Source: Mycolicibacterium aromaticivorans JS19b1 = JCM 16368
GTDB lineage: Bacteria; Actinomycetota; Actinomycetes; Mycobacteriales; Mycobacteriaceae
Reading direction: 5' to 3'
DNA: 64,000 nt
Assembly: GCF_000559085.1 (NCBI RefSeq)
Contig: NZ_JALN02000001.1
Span: 3,720,001-3,784,000, forward strand
Part shown: piece by piece, positions 44,518-54,895 of the stretch
Layout: every line of letters begins with the position of its first letter
Numbering within the stretch: the stretch's first letter is position 1
The notes under the pieces: generated by a model
Seen by the model: the letters and a program-made list of their open reading frames with translations, nothing else
The model's database searches: none
What the model was told of the DNA's origin: nothing
Made by a program: the position numbers and the translations under genes

Positions 44518-46195
44518 CGATTCCGCGCAGGCGCTCGGTCTTCTCCGGTGTCCAGCCCGGCGGCTGCAGGATCGACGCCCACGCGTTGACGACGTCGCGC
44601 ACGTAGCGGTGACCGTGCCCGTCGGGAACATCGACGGCCACCGCCATGTCAGCCGACACCTGCAGGAACGTCACGATCGGAATCCAGTACATGTCCGGCG
44701 ACACGTCGTACCCGCGCGCCTCACGTAACCAATCCGGTTCGGCGAACAGCAGATTGGGGTTCCACCAGCTGATGGGGTCGGACGCGTGTTGGAGATAGAC
44801 GATCCGCGGATAGCCCCACGGCTTGTCGGGCCGGCCCAGATTGTCGGGGCGTGCCGCGAACCGGATGTTCTGGCCGTCGTCGAAGATCGGCAGCCACATC
44901 GGGGATCCGGGGTCGCGATTGACGGTGACGTCGTCCCACATCGTGTTGTTGAACGTCGGGCCGGAGAACAGTGCCCCGTCGGTGCGGGCGATGATGTTGT
45001 TCGGGCTCAGGAACGGTGCCTCGCCCCCGAAGGATCCGAGGCTCTCGCCGAACACCACGATCTTGGGACGCTGCGCTTCGGGCATCTCGCGCAGTCGCGC
45101 GTCGACCGCCTCGAACAACGCCTGGCCCGCCTGCCGGGCGTTCTCCTTGTCCACCAGGAACGACAGCCAGCTCGGCAGGAACGAGTACTGCATGCTGACG
45201 ATCGCGGTGTCGCCGTTGTACATGTATTCCAGAGCAGATGCTTCGGCCTCGTTGATCCAGCCCGTCCCCGTCGTGGTCGCGACGGCGATGACCTTGCGCT
45301 TGAACCCGCCGGCGCGCTCCAACTCTCGCGCGGCAAGCTCGGCGGACGCCTTGATTCCGTTGGCGGAGTTCTTGCCCGCGTAGGCCCGGATCGGTTCGAC
45401 CGCGGGGGTGCCGTTGAATTTGGTCAGCTCTTCGACGGAGGGTCCGCCGGCGACGAACACGCGGCCCTGGTGACCGACGGTGTCCCAGGCGACCAGCGAG
45501 CCGGGGCCACCGGAGCGCAGCGGCGTCTTCGGGGCCGGGTTGTCCGGACCCATCTCGTCGTTCACCGAGGCGAAAGTGCTGTTCAGGAAGCTCATTCCGC
45601 CCCTGATTACCACGCCGTTGAGTATCGCGATCGTCAGGCTCAGCAGGAGGATGACCACAACTACCGCCGAAACACGCGGTGGCGCATACCGATTCAAGAG
45701 GCGGACGAGATATCTGACGAGTCTGCCGACCAGCTGGCCGATTTCGACGAACAAGAACAGCACGACAACGCCGATGATCGCGGCCTGCGGGTAGTTGTAC
45801 CACTGCAGCCGCGGCACCCCCATCAGGTCGCGAACGTGGTCCTGCCAGACGTGGAACCAGTAGATCGTCACGACCAGCCAGACGATTCCGACGGCGACCA
45901 GCACCGGCCAGGACCACCGCGGCGGGCGCGGGCTGGACGGCCGCGACAACATGAACCGCACCAGCCAGACGGCGAACACACCCAGCCCGTAGCCGACCGA
46001 GCCGGCCGCGCCGCTGACGAGGCCCTGGAACAGCGGGCCGCGCGGCAGCAGCGACGGGCTCAGGGAGAGGCCGAGGAACACCAGGCCGACAGCCGTTCCG
46101 GTGAACGTGTAGCGGCGCTGCCACCAATCCGGCTTGCTCTCCGAGGCGGGCGCCGGGTCGGCGGCCTCGGTCGGTTCCGACTCGGTGACGGTCAC
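44501..46195 (-). CDS. Membrane alpha/beta hydrolase (Rv1069c type, PF10081-like)
   Basis: 564 residues. Residues 1-190 hold an N-terminal membrane domain of about five helices (GLVFLGLSLSPSLLPRGPLF, the second starting SWPVLVAVGIVWLVVTIYWF). Residues about 235-560 are an alpha/beta hydrolase with the nucleophile in VVFGESLGSFGGEAPF and the MAVAVDVPDGHGHRY His. The family is an actinobacterial, membrane-bound hydrolase. Place and type match Rv1069c. Acyl or wall-lipid esters are plausible substrates. Confidence 0.85.
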   Translation of the reverse strand: MTVTESEPTEAADPAPASESKPDWWQRRYTFTGTAVGLVFLGLSLSPSLLPRGPLFQGLVSGAAGSVGYGLGVFAVWLVRFMLSRPSSPRPPRWSWPVLVAVGIVWLVVTIYWFHVWQDHVRDLMGVPRLQWYNYPQAAIIGVVVLFLFVEIGQLVGRLVRYLVRLLNRYAPPRVSAVVVVILLLSLTIAILNGVVIRGGMSFLNSTFASVNDEMGPDNPAPKTPLRSGGPGSLVAWDTVGHQGRVFVAGGPSVEELTKFNGTPAVEPIRAYAGKNSANGIKASAELAARELERAGGFKRKVIAVATTTGTGWINEAEASALEYMYNGDTAIVSMQYSFLPSWLSFLVDKENARQAGQALFEAVDARLREMPEAQRPKIVVFGESLGSFGGEAPFLSPNNIIARTDGALFSGPTFNNTMWDDVTVNRDPGSPMWLPIFDDGQNIRFAARPDNLGRPDKPWGYPRIVYLQHASDPISWWNPNLLFAEPDWLREARGYDVSPDMYWIPIVTFLQVSADMAVAVDVPDGHGHRYVRDVVNAWASILQPPGWTPEKTERLRGIVTAPE

Positions 46196-46204
46196 GTCAG
46201 CACC

Positions 46205-46987
46205 TTAGCGGTGCGTGAAGTTGGCAGGGCGCTTCTCGGTGAAGGCGGCCATTCCCTCGGTCTGGTCATCGGTGGCGAACGCGGAGTGAAACAGCCTGCG
46301 CTCGTAGAGCAGGCCTTCGGTCAGCGTGGATTCGAAGGCGCGGTTGACCGCTTCCTTGGCCATCCGGGCGGCCGAGCGGGACATCTGCGAGATCGTCGTC
46401 GCGACGGCTTTGGCCTCGGTGAGCAGGTCGTCGGCCGGTACCACCCGCGACACCAGGCCGCTGCGTTCTGCCTCGGCGGCGTCGATGGTGCGGCCGGTCA
46501 GAATGAGGTCCATCGCCTTGGCTTTGCCGATCGCTCGGGTCAGCCGCTGTGAGCCGCCCATGCCGGGCAGCACGCCCAGCTTGATCTCGGGTTGGCCGAA
46601 CTTTGCGGTGTCGGCGGCGATGAGGACGTCGCACATCATCGCCAGCTCGCAGCCCCCGCCGAGGGCGTAGCCGGCGACCGCGGCGATGGTGGGTGTGCGG
46701 ACGGCGGCCAGCTTGCCCCACGCCGCGAAGAAGTCCGCGTCGAAGACCTCCGAGAACGAGAGTTCGGCCATTTCCTTGATGTCGGCACCGGCGGCGAACG
46801 CCTTTTCGTTGCCGGTGATGACGATCGCGCCGATACCCGGGTCGTTGTCGAATTCTGCGGCGGCCGTGGTGACCTCGACCATCACCTGGCTGTTGAGCGC
46901 GTTGAGCGCCTTGGGCCGGTTGAGCGTGATGGTGCCGACCCGCTCGTCGCGGTCGACCAGGATGGTTTCAAAGGTTTCGGTGGTCAT
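46205..46987 (-). CDS. echA8: Enoyl-CoA hydratase EchA8
   Basis: 260 residues, crotonase fold: [19 protein letters not shown], oxyanion [15 protein letters not shown] and [14 protein letters not shown] with a catalytic Glu, then [20 protein letters not shown] with the second Glu. Hydrates 2-enoyl-CoA in beta-oxidation. The ATG at 46987 has GAGG five bases upstream; an adjacent ATG at 46990 is too close. Seven bases after the echA9 stop, so co-transcribed; the pair matches Rv1070c-Rv1071c. Confidence 0.95.
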   Translation of the reverse strand: MTTETFETILVDRDERVGTITLNRPKALNALNSQVMVEVTTAAAEFDNDPGIGAIVITGNEKAFAAGADIKEMAELSFSEVFDADFFAAWGKLAAVRTPTIAAVAGYALGGGCELAMMCDVLIAADTAKFGQPEIKLGVLPGMGGSQRLTRAIGKAKAMDLILTGRTIDAAEAERSGLVSRVVPADDLLTEAKAVATTISQMSRSAARMAKEAVNRAFESTLTEGLLYERRLFHSAFATDDQTEGMAAFTEKRPANFTHR

Positions 46988-46994
46988 CATGTCC

Positions 46995-48035
46995 TCACTC
47001 GAAGGTCAGGTCCGGGTCTGCCGGCGCGAAGTACTGTTCCACATCCTGCTCGGTCACCGCGGCCAGTGAGGGCGGGTTCCACGTCGGGTTGCGATCTTTG
47101 TCGATGATCTGCGCGCGGATGCCCTCGACGAAGTCGTGGGAGTCCAGCGACGCCGACGACACCCGGTACTCCTGAACCAGAACGTCTTCGAGGGTCTCGA
47201 GCTCGGCGGCGCGCCGCACCGAGGCCAGCGCGACGGACGCCGCGATGGGGGAGCGGGACGCGATGAGATCGCCGGCTTTCCTGGCGTCCTCGTCGTCGTG
47301 GCCTCGCAGGGCGGCGACGATGTCGGCGACGGTCTCGCCGGCATAGCATTCGTCAATCCAATGCTGTTGGAACAGAAGGTGACTGGCCGGCGGCTCGGTG
47401 GCGAACGCCTGAACGGCGGCGTCCACGCCGTCGGCGACGATCGCTTCGACGAATCCCTGGAGCTGCACGTGCGGGACGTAGTGGTCGGCGAACCCGAGCG
47501 CGATGGCGTCGGCCCCGGAGAACGGCGCACCGGACAGCGCGGCGTGCAGGCCGAGTTGACCGGGAGCCCGCGACAACAGATAGGTGCCGCCGACGTCGGG
47601 GACGAAGCCGATCCCGACCTCGGGCATGGCGACCTTGGAGGTGTCGGTCACCACGCGGACGTTGCCGTGCGCGGCGACGCCCACACCGCCGCCCATCACG
47701 ATGCCGTCCATGATCGCCACGAAGGGCTTGGGGTAGCTGCCGATCTGGGCGTTGAGGCGGTACTCGTCGAGCCAGAAGCGGCGAGCCTCGGAGCCGTCGC
47801 CACGGGCGCTGTGATAGATCGCCACCACGTCGCCGCCTGCACACAGGCCGCGTTCTCCTTCGCCGGCGAGAACCACCGCGCGGACATCGTCGTCGTGCTC
47901 CCAGTCGGTGAGCGCCTTGGCGATGATCGTGACCATCGTGTGGGTCAGCGAGTTGATGGCCTTCGGGCGATTGAGTGTCAGGAAGCCGACACCGCCGTCG
48001 ACCCGGGTCAAGACTTCGTCGGATTCAGCCGTCAC
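46995..48035 (-). CDS. echA9: Enoyl-CoA hydratase/isomerase EchA9 (3-hydroxyisobutyryl-CoA hydrolase type)
   Basis: 346 residues, longer than a plain crotonase. [70 protein letters not shown] with the hydrolase-type Glu and Asp, and a long C-terminal extension ([20 protein letters not shown]). These features match 3-hydroxyisobutyryl-CoA hydrolase, a valine breakdown enzyme, and M. tuberculosis EchA9 (about 345 residues). GTG at 48035 chosen by this match; an ATG at 48059 is possible. Upstream is an inverted repeat. Confidence 0.9.
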   Translation of the reverse strand: MTAESDEVLTRVDGGVGFLTLNRPKAINSLTHTMVTIIAKALTDWEHDDDVRAVVLAGEGERGLCAGGDVVAIYHSARGDGSEARRFWLDEYRLNAQIGSYPKPFVAIMDGIVMGGGVGVAAHGNVRVVTDTSKVAMPEVGIGFVPDVGGTYLLSRAPGQLGLHAALSGAPFSGADAIALGFADHYVPHVQLQGFVEAIVADGVDAAVQAFATEPPASHLLFQQHWIDECYAGETVADIVAALRGHDDEDARKAGDLIASRSPIAASVALASVRRAAELETLEDVLVQEYRVSSASLDSHDFVEGIRAQIIDKDRNPTWNPPSLAAVTEQDVEQYFAPADPDLTFE

Positions 48036-48077
48036 GGCAGAGCGGTCCTTTCCGTCCATCAAATTGGTTGGATGTCC

Positions 48078-48100
48078 TAGTTTTTGGAAACGCAAAACTA
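48078..48100. promoter_or_regulatory. Inverted repeat upstream of echA9
   Basis: TAGTTTT and AAAACTA in opposite orientation around nine bases (TGGAAACGC), 43 bases upstream of the GTG. A candidate repressor site for echA9-echA8 and possibly the divergent Bax-inhibitor gene. It does not fit KstR or IdeR. Confidence 0.45.
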
Positions 48101-48263
48101 CCAGTTGGCAAAAGATCGTCACCCGCCGGATGCCGCTCACAGGTAAGGTCTGGCTTCGTAGCGCCGGACACGCCGGGAAGAACGTTGTGGACTTCCTGGG
48201 AACTGGTTCCGGCAGCCGTTCGTTGACGGTGTGTTACGCGACTTCCAGGAGAGGATTCCGACG

Positions 48264-49112
48264 GTGCGGGAGACCAGCAACCCGGTATTTCGTTCGCTGC
48301 CCAAGCAGCAGGGCGGATACGCACAATTCGGTACCGGTGTAGCCGGTGCCCAGCAGGTGGCTTACCAGACCGATCCATACGCGGGCGCCTACCAGCCGCA
48401 GACCGGCGTCTCGCGGCCCATGACGATCGACGACGTCGTCACCAAGACCGGCATCACCCTCGGTGTGCTGTCCGTCGTCGCGGTCATCTCCTACTTCCTC
48501 GTCTCGGCCAACCTGGCCCTGGCCACGCCGCTCACCCTGATCGGTGGGCTCGGCGGGCTGGTCCTGGTGCTGATCGCGACCTTCGGTCGTAAGCAGGACA
48601 ACCCGGCCATCGTTCTGAGCTACGCAGCGCTCGAGGGCCTGTTCGTCGGCGCGGTGTCGTTCATCTTCGCCAACGTGGTGGTGTCCGGCGCCAATGCCGG
48701 TGTGCTGATCAGCCAGGCGGTCCTCGGCACCATCGGCGTGTTCTTCGGCATGCTCGTCGTCTACAAGACCGGCGCCATTCGGGTGACCCCCAAGTTCACC
48801 CGCATGATCGTCGCGGCCATGGTCGGCGTGCTGGTGCTGCTCCTCGGCAACTTCGTGCTGGCGATGTTCGGTGTCGGCGGCGGTGAGGGCCTCGGCCTGC
48901 GCAGCGGCGGCCCGGTGGCCATCATGTTCTCGCTGTTCGTGATCGCGCTGGCGGCGTTCAGTTTCCTGATCGACTTCGACGCTGCCGACCAGATGATCCG
49001 CGCTGGTGCGCCGGAGAAGGCGGCCTGGGGCGTGGCCCTCGGCCTGACCGTAACGCTGGTGTGGCTGTACATCGAGATCCTGCGGCTGCTCAGCTACTTC
49101 CAGCAGCGATAG
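48264..49112 (+). CDS. Bax inhibitor-1/YccA-like membrane protein (Rv1072 type)
   Basis: 282 residues. A soluble N-terminus of about 60 residues, then seven membrane helices. The Bax-inhibitor loops are IRVTPKFTRMIVAAMVGVL and FLIDFDAADQMIRAGAPEKAA, which includes the conserved Asp pair. Such proteins act as pH-gated calcium leak channels in other bacteria. GTG at 48264 with AGGAGAGG about nine bases upstream. Equivalent to Rv1072. Followed by a terminator. Confidence 0.92.
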   Translation: MRETSNPVFRSLPKQQGGYAQFGTGVAGAQQVAYQTDPYAGAYQPQTGVSRPMTIDDVVTKTGITLGVLSVVAVISYFLVSANLALATPLTLIGGLGGLVLVLIATFGRKQDNPAIVLSYAALEGLFVGAVSFIFANVVVSGANAGVLISQAVLGTIGVFFGMLVVYKTGAIRVTPKFTRMIVAAMVGVLVLLLGNFVLAMFGVGGGEGLGLRSGGPVAIMFSLFVIALAAFSFLIDFDAADQMIRAGAPEKAAWGVALGLTVTLVWLYIEILRLLSYFQQR

Positions 49113-49125
49113 CTGCTTCACCGTG

Positions 49126-49155
49126 CAAAGCCCCGGCCTGACGGCCGGGGCTTTG
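49126..49155 (+). terminator. Intrinsic terminator after Bax-inhibitor gene
   Basis: Perfect 13-base arms CAAAGCCCCGGCC and GGCCGGGGCTTTG around TGAC, followed by TCTTT. 13 bases beyond the stop of the preceding gene. Confidence 0.9.
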
Positions 49156-49292
49156 TCTTTGGTGGGCGACCATCGAGGCAGACCCCACGGCGATGCACTG
49201 GGGCATTTCGACGCACTGAGTTCTGCCTCGATGAGCTGTGGATGGGTGCATGCAGCGATGGCGGGTCACGCAATCCTGTCCGACTGCAGCGA

Positions 49293-49810
49293 GTGTTCAT
49301 CGGGAGCGACGTGATCGCTGCGGGCAAGCTGACGCGGTATCAGCTCCGGGCCCACTGCCGACGAATATTTCCGGACGTGTACGCGTACGGAATCGGTGAG
49401 CTGTCGGTTCGTGACCGGGCAGTCGCGGCTGTTCTGTGGTCTCGGGGTCGTGCGGTCGTGACCGGTGTGGCGGCGTCTGCAGTGCACGGAGCGAAATGGG
49501 GACGTGGTTGCGGCTGCTGCCGATGGCGGCTGGATTTCCGCGCCCCGAGACCCAGATCCCCGTGTTCAGGGACGACGGCCGTTCGCGCTACTTCCTGGAC
49601 ATGGGTTGGCGCGAGGTGATGGTCGCGGTCGAATACGACGGTGAGCAGCATCGGCTGGATCGCGGTATCTATCGCAACGATCGAACCCGATCGGAGTTCA
49701 TCGCCGACATCGGGTGGCGCCGGATCCGAGTGGTCGCCGGCGACCGAAAAGCCGACATCATCGAACGGACCAGGCGCGCATGGACATCGAGTCAGACCCC
49801 AGGGCGATGA
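49293..49810 (+). pseudogene. DUF559 endonuclease-like gene (Rv1073 type), internal deletion
   Basis: The N-terminus is normal (VFIGSDVIAAGKLTRYQLR, PDVYAYGIGELSVRDRAVAA, SAVHGAKW). At about 49497 it jumps to the normal C-terminal domain (GTWLRLLPMAAGFPRPETQI, YFLDMGWREVMVAVEYDGEQ, RRIRVVAGDRKADI) in another frame. About 120 residues of the middle are gone. The second half retains the PD-DEXK-like nuclease signature (DMGW, EYDGEQH). M. tuberculosis Rv1073, as I recall, is intact at this place. Inactive here unless the second half is made alone from an internal start. Confidence 0.8.
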
Positions 49811-49851
49811 AGCGGTACCGATCGTCGCTCTGAGGTCTGACTCGATGACAG

Positions 49852-51070
<1,219 letters not shown>

Positions 51071-51122
51071 TGAGGCTCCTCAGGAGGTGTGCAGCTTGAG
51101 TGCAGCGAGACTGCACACGAAC

Positions 51123-52088
51123 CTAGCTCGCGGTCACCACGATCGGTGCGGGGACCCCGGTTGTTCTGCGGCGCAGCAGCTGCGCCAGCGGCCCCAACCG
51201 GTCGGTCAGCGCCCGAACCTCGGACTTGGTGGCCCACGGCAGGTCGGGCACGGTGACACCGGTCCACTCGCCGAGGGCGTGGCACAACGCGGGCATCAAT
51301 TGGTTGGCGGCCAACGCATATCCCGCCGCCGACGGGTGGTAGCGGTCCTCGGAGAACATCACTTCGGGGGCCTGCCGGAAGTTCGGCGCCAGCAGATCGG
51401 CCAGCGGCACCGGGACTCCGCCCGCGGCCCGCACCGCAGCGGCCTGCACGCGGGCCAGCCGCAGGCCGCGGTTACGGGCCGTCCACCGCAGCGGTTGGGG
51501 GATGTCTTTGATGACACCGAAATCCGGGCACGTCCCGACAACGACCACCGCACCGGAGGCGCGCAGGCGCTGCACGGCCGCGCCGAGCCGGCGCGCCGAC
51601 GGGCTGATGCCGTTGAGGGCGGTGATGTCGTTGGCGCCGATCATGATCACCGCCGCATCGGGTGGCGGGCCGGCCACGAACATCGCGTCGACCTGACCGG
51701 ACAACCCCTTGGACGTCGCACCCACGATCGCCTTGGTCGACAGCCGGATGAGCTTGCCGGACTCCTCGGCGAGGCCACGGGCGAGCAGCACCCCGGGCAC
51801 TTCGTCGGCGCTGCGACAGCCGTAGCCCGTGGCCGTCGAGTCGCCGAACACCATCAAATGGAGGTCGAACTCCATCCCGCGTTCCCAGCGCTGGACGGGG
51901 CCGCCGCCAGGGGCGTAGATCCCGTCCGCCCGCGGTGGGACGTCCCAGGACTTCGGAATCACATTGCGGACCTGGTCGGCCTGACCGGTGAGCAAACTGC
52001 GCGCACCCAGGACGGCGGTACCGGTCGACGCCAGAACCCCCGCCGCTGCCAGCGCGGCCGTTGACTTCCGCGGAGCGCGTATCCCCAC
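51123..52088 (-). CDS. Secreted GDSL/SGNH esterase (Rv1075c type)
   Basis: 321 residues. A hydrophobic N-terminus (ALAAAGVLASTGTAVLGARS) as signal or anchor. SGNH blocks: LMVFGDSTATGYGC (Ser), GLSGQVDA (Gly), MIGANDITALNG (Asn) and SEDRYHPSAAGYA (Asp, His). A complete catalytic set. An esterase likely on the outer side of the membrane. Matches Rv1075c, an exported esterase. Divergent from lipU. Confidence 0.93.
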   Translation of the reverse strand: MGIRAPRKSTAALAAAGVLASTGTAVLGARSLLTGQADQVRNVIPKSWDVPPRADGIYAPGGGPVQRWERGMEFDLHLMVFGDSTATGYGCRSADEVPGVLLARGLAEESGKLIRLSTKAIVGATSKGLSGQVDAMFVAGPPPDAAVIMIGANDITALNGISPSARRLGAAVQRLRASGAVVVVGTCPDFGVIKDIPQPLRWTARNRGLRLARVQAAAVRAAGGVPVPLADLLAPNFRQAPEVMFSEDRYHPSAAGYALAANQLMPALCHALGEWTGVTVPDLPWATKSEVRALTDRLGPLAQLLRRRTTGVPAPIVVTAS

Positions 52089-52157
52089 GAGCCCAGTTTA
52101 GGTGCTGCTCGGGCGTCAATTCGGGGCGCAACAGTGGCCCCGCGATTACAGACAGGT

Positions 52158-52201
52158 ATCAGATCCGGTAAGAAATCAGATCGTTAGTTGTTATAGGTAA
52201 G
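52158..52201 (+). promoter_or_regulatory. AT-rich lipU promoter region with repeats
   Basis: ATCAGATC occurs at 52158-52165 and 52175-52182, 17 bases apart, and GGTAAG at 52167-52172 and 52196-52201. This 45-base stretch is markedly less GC-rich than its surroundings and lies about 80-120 bases before the lipU start. A likely regulator target or promoter; the factor is unknown. Confidence 0.4.
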
Positions 52202-52280
52202 GCAGATGGCAAAGCTAAGTTACCGGGCTTCGCTCGAGTGTCCGGGACACGTATCTACATTGGCGTAGGGAGTGTTGACG

Positions 52281-53330
52281 ATGACCGCACCCAGCAAGGT
52301 CCGGGCTTCTGCCCCCCATCATGTTCACGCTGGTAGCGGTCGTCCGCGCCGGTACCCGGTCAGCGATGGCGCGCCGGTCGAGGTCGTCGAGAGCGGCCCG
52401 AGTGTCGCCGCGCGGCTGGTCTCGATGGGCACCCGCGCCACCATGTGGCCCACATTGGCGGTGCTCAGCCACGTGCCGCACTGGCCATGGCCCTTCGGTC
52501 TGGTCGACTTCGTCGCCCGCGCGCTGCTGCCCACCCCGGGCACGGTTCGGGCCACTGTCGGTTTGCCGAACGCGTCGGCGCAACTGGTCCGGGCGCCCGG
52601 CGTCCTGCCTGCCGACGGCAACCGACGCATCGTGCTGTACATGCACGGCGGTGCCTTCCTCACCTGCGGGGTGAATTCGCACAGCCGCATCTCGGTCGCG
52701 CTGTCGAAGTTCGCGGACTCGCCGGTGCTGGTGGTCGACTACCGGCTCATCCCCAAGCACACCATCGGCAACGCCGTCGACGACTGCTTCGACGCCTACC
52801 AGTGGCTGCGGACCCGCGGCTACGAGCCGGACCAGATCGTGCTGGCCGGCGACTCCGCCGGCGGCTATCTGGCCCTGACTCTGGCGCAGCGGCTGCAGGC
52901 TCTCGGTGAGGAGCCTGCCGCCCTGGTGGCCATCTCGCCGCTGCTGCAGCTCGACCACGAGCAGAAGGTGGCCCACCCGAACATGCGCACCGACGCGATG
53001 TTCCCGCCCAAGGCGTTCGACGCCCTGGTCGCCCTGGTTGCCCGGGCCGCGGCCAAGAACATTGTCGACGGCGAGCCCGAGGGCGTCTACGAGCCGCTCG
53101 ACCATATCGAGCCCGGCCTTCCGCGCACGCTGATTCACGTGTCCGGGTCGGAGGTCCTGTTGCACGACGCCCGTCTGGCGGCCCGGCGGCTCGCCGCCGC
53201 CGGCGTGCCCACTGAGGTGCGGGTGTGGCCCGGCCAAATCCACGACTTCCAGCTTGCCGCGCCACTCATCCCCGAAGCCAAACGCTCACTGCGTCAGATC
53301 GGTGAGTACATCCGCGAAGCAACCGGCTAG
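52281..53330 (+). CDS. lipU: Lipase/esterase LipU (hormone-sensitive lipase family)
   Basis: 349 residues. HSL-family motifs: HGGAFLTCGVNSHSRIS as oxyanion, catalytic GDSAGGYLALTLAQRL, the Asp in SGSEVLLHDA and the His in IHDFQLAA. An N-terminal cap of about 110 residues. Hydrolyses short-to-medium esters. ATG 52281 has GGGAG about ten bases upstream. Matches M. tuberculosis lipU (Rv1076). Confidence 0.92.
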   Translation: MTAPSKVRASAPHHVHAGSGRPRRYPVSDGAPVEVVESGPSVAARLVSMGTRATMWPTLAVLSHVPHWPWPFGLVDFVARALLPTPGTVRATVGLPNASAQLVRAPGVLPADGNRRIVLYMHGGAFLTCGVNSHSRISVALSKFADSPVLVVDYRLIPKHTIGNAVDDCFDAYQWLRTRGYEPDQIVLAGDSAGGYLALTLAQRLQALGEEPAALVAISPLLQLDHEQKVAHPNMRTDAMFPPKAFDALVALVARAAAKNIVDGEPEGVYEPLDHIEPGLPRTLIHVSGSEVLLHDARLAARRLAAAGVPTEVRVWPGQIHDFQLAAPLIPEAKRSLRQIGEYIREATG

Positions 53331-53363
53331 CCGCGCGGATTCGCCGCCTGACACGATGTAGGC

Positions 53364-54758
53364 ATGCGAATCGCGTCGCACATCAGCGAGCTGATCGGGC
53401 ACACTCCACTAGTCCAACTGAACTCCGTCGTGCCGGAAGGCGCGGGCGTGGTCGCGGCCAAGATCGAGTACCTCAATCCTGGCGGCAGCGCCAAGGACCG
53501 CATTGCCGTGAAGATGATCGATGCCGCCGAGGCCAGCGGTGAGTTGAAGCCCGGCGGGACGATCGTCGAACCCACCTCCGGCAACACCGGCGTCGGCCTG
53601 GCACTGGTCGCGCAGCGACGCGGCTACAAGTGCATCTTCGTCTGTCCCGACAAGGTCAGCGAGGACAAGCGCAATGTGTTGCGCGCCTACGGCGCCGAGG
53701 TCGTCGTCTGCCCGACGGCCGTCGCGCCCGACGACCCGGACAGCTACTACAGCGTGTCCAACCGGCTGGTCACCGAGATCGAGGGCGCCTGGAAGCCCGA
53801 CCAGTACTCAAACCCGATGGGCCCGGCCAGCCACTACGAAACCACCGGCCCGGAGATCTGGGCGGACACCGAGGGCAAGGTCACGCACTTCGTCGCCGGC
53901 GTCGGCACCGGCGGAACGATCACCGGCGCCGGGCGCTATCTCAAGGAGGTGTCCGGCGGCAAGGTGAAGGTGATCGGTGCCGACCCGGAGGGCTCGGTGT
54001 ACTCCGGTGGCACCGGACGGCCCTACCTGGTCGAGGGTGTCGGCGAAGACTTCTGGCCGGCCGCTTACGACCCGGCCGTGCCCGACGAGATCATCGCGGT
54101 CTCGGACGCTGATTCGTTCGACATGACCCGACGGCTGGCCCGCGAAGAGGCGCTGCTGGTCGGCGGCTCCTGCGGGATGGCGGTCGTCGCCGCGATCAAG
54201 GTGGCACAGGAGGCCGGCCCGGACTCGGTGGTCGTCGTGCTGTTGCCCGACGGCGGCCGCGGGTATCTGTCGAAGATCTTCAACGACGGCTGGATGTCGT
54301 CGTACGGATTCCTGCGGACCCGCCTGGACGGGTCGGTGGTCGAGCCGACGGTCGGCGATGTGCTGCGCGGCAAGTCCGGGGCGCTGCCCGACCTGGTGCA
54401 CACCCATCCGGCGGAGACCGTCCGGGACGCCATCGGCATCCTGCGTGAGTACGGCGTCTCTCAGATGCCGGTCGTCGGCGCCGAACCCCCGGTGATGGCG
54501 GGCGAAGTGGCGGGCAGCGTCTCCGAGCGAGAATTGCTGTCCGCGGTGTTCGAGGGCCGCGCCAAGCTCGCCGACGCGGTGGCGGTGCACATGAGCCCCC
54601 CGCTGCCTCTCATCGGTGCGGGAGAACTGGTCAGCGCGGCGGCGAAGTCGTTGGGGGAGCGGGACGCATTGATGGTCGTCGAGGAGGGCAAGCCGGTCGG
54701 CGTCATCACTCGCCACGATCTGCTCGGCTTCCTGTCCGACGGGCCCCGGCGGCGCTGA
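53364..54758 (+). CDS. cbs: Cystathionine beta-synthase
   Basis: 464 residues. PLP Lys in NPGGSAKDRIAVKM, phosphate-binding EPTSGNTGVGLAL and GVGTGGTITGAGRYL, then a pair of CBS regulatory domains (about residues 330-460: ETVRDAIGILREYGVSQMPV, LMVVEEGKPVGVITRHDLLG). Condenses serine and homocysteine to cystathionine. With metB below it forms a transsulfuration pair. Same length and place as M. tuberculosis Rv1077. Confidence 0.96.
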   Translation: MRIASHISELIGHTPLVQLNSVVPEGAGVVAAKIEYLNPGGSAKDRIAVKMIDAAEASGELKPGGTIVEPTSGNTGVGLALVAQRRGYKCIFVCPDKVSEDKRNVLRAYGAEVVVCPTAVAPDDPDSYYSVSNRLVTEIEGAWKPDQYSNPMGPASHYETTGPEIWADTEGKVTHFVAGVGTGGTITGAGRYLKEVSGGKVKVIGADPEGSVYSGGTGRPYLVEGVGEDFWPAAYDPAVPDEIIAVSDADSFDMTRRLAREEALLVGGSCGMAVVAAIKVAQEAGPDSVVVVLLPDGGRGYLSKIFNDGWMSSYGFLRTRLDGSVVEPTVGDVLRGKSGALPDLVHTHPAETVRDAIGILREYGVSQMPVVGAEPPVMAGEVAGSVSERELLSAVFEGRAKLADAVAVHMSPPLPLIGAGELVSAAAKSLGERDALMVVEEGKPVGVITRHDLLGFLSDGPRRR

Positions 54759-54895
54759 AGTAGTTTCTCGGGCAAATTGTTTGGGCGGCGCATTGCGCCC
54801 AGATGAAGATTGCGCTTTGTCGCGATACGCAGGTACTTCTCAGGTACATTTAGGCCGCTTTATCCCAGGTGATTACCGTCGAAGTGGAAGGCGCC

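Noticed and set aside
54782..54801. TGGGCG/CGCCCA hairpin after cbs as terminator
   Set aside because: Only six-base arms with an eight-base loop and no U tract; too weak to report as a terminator.
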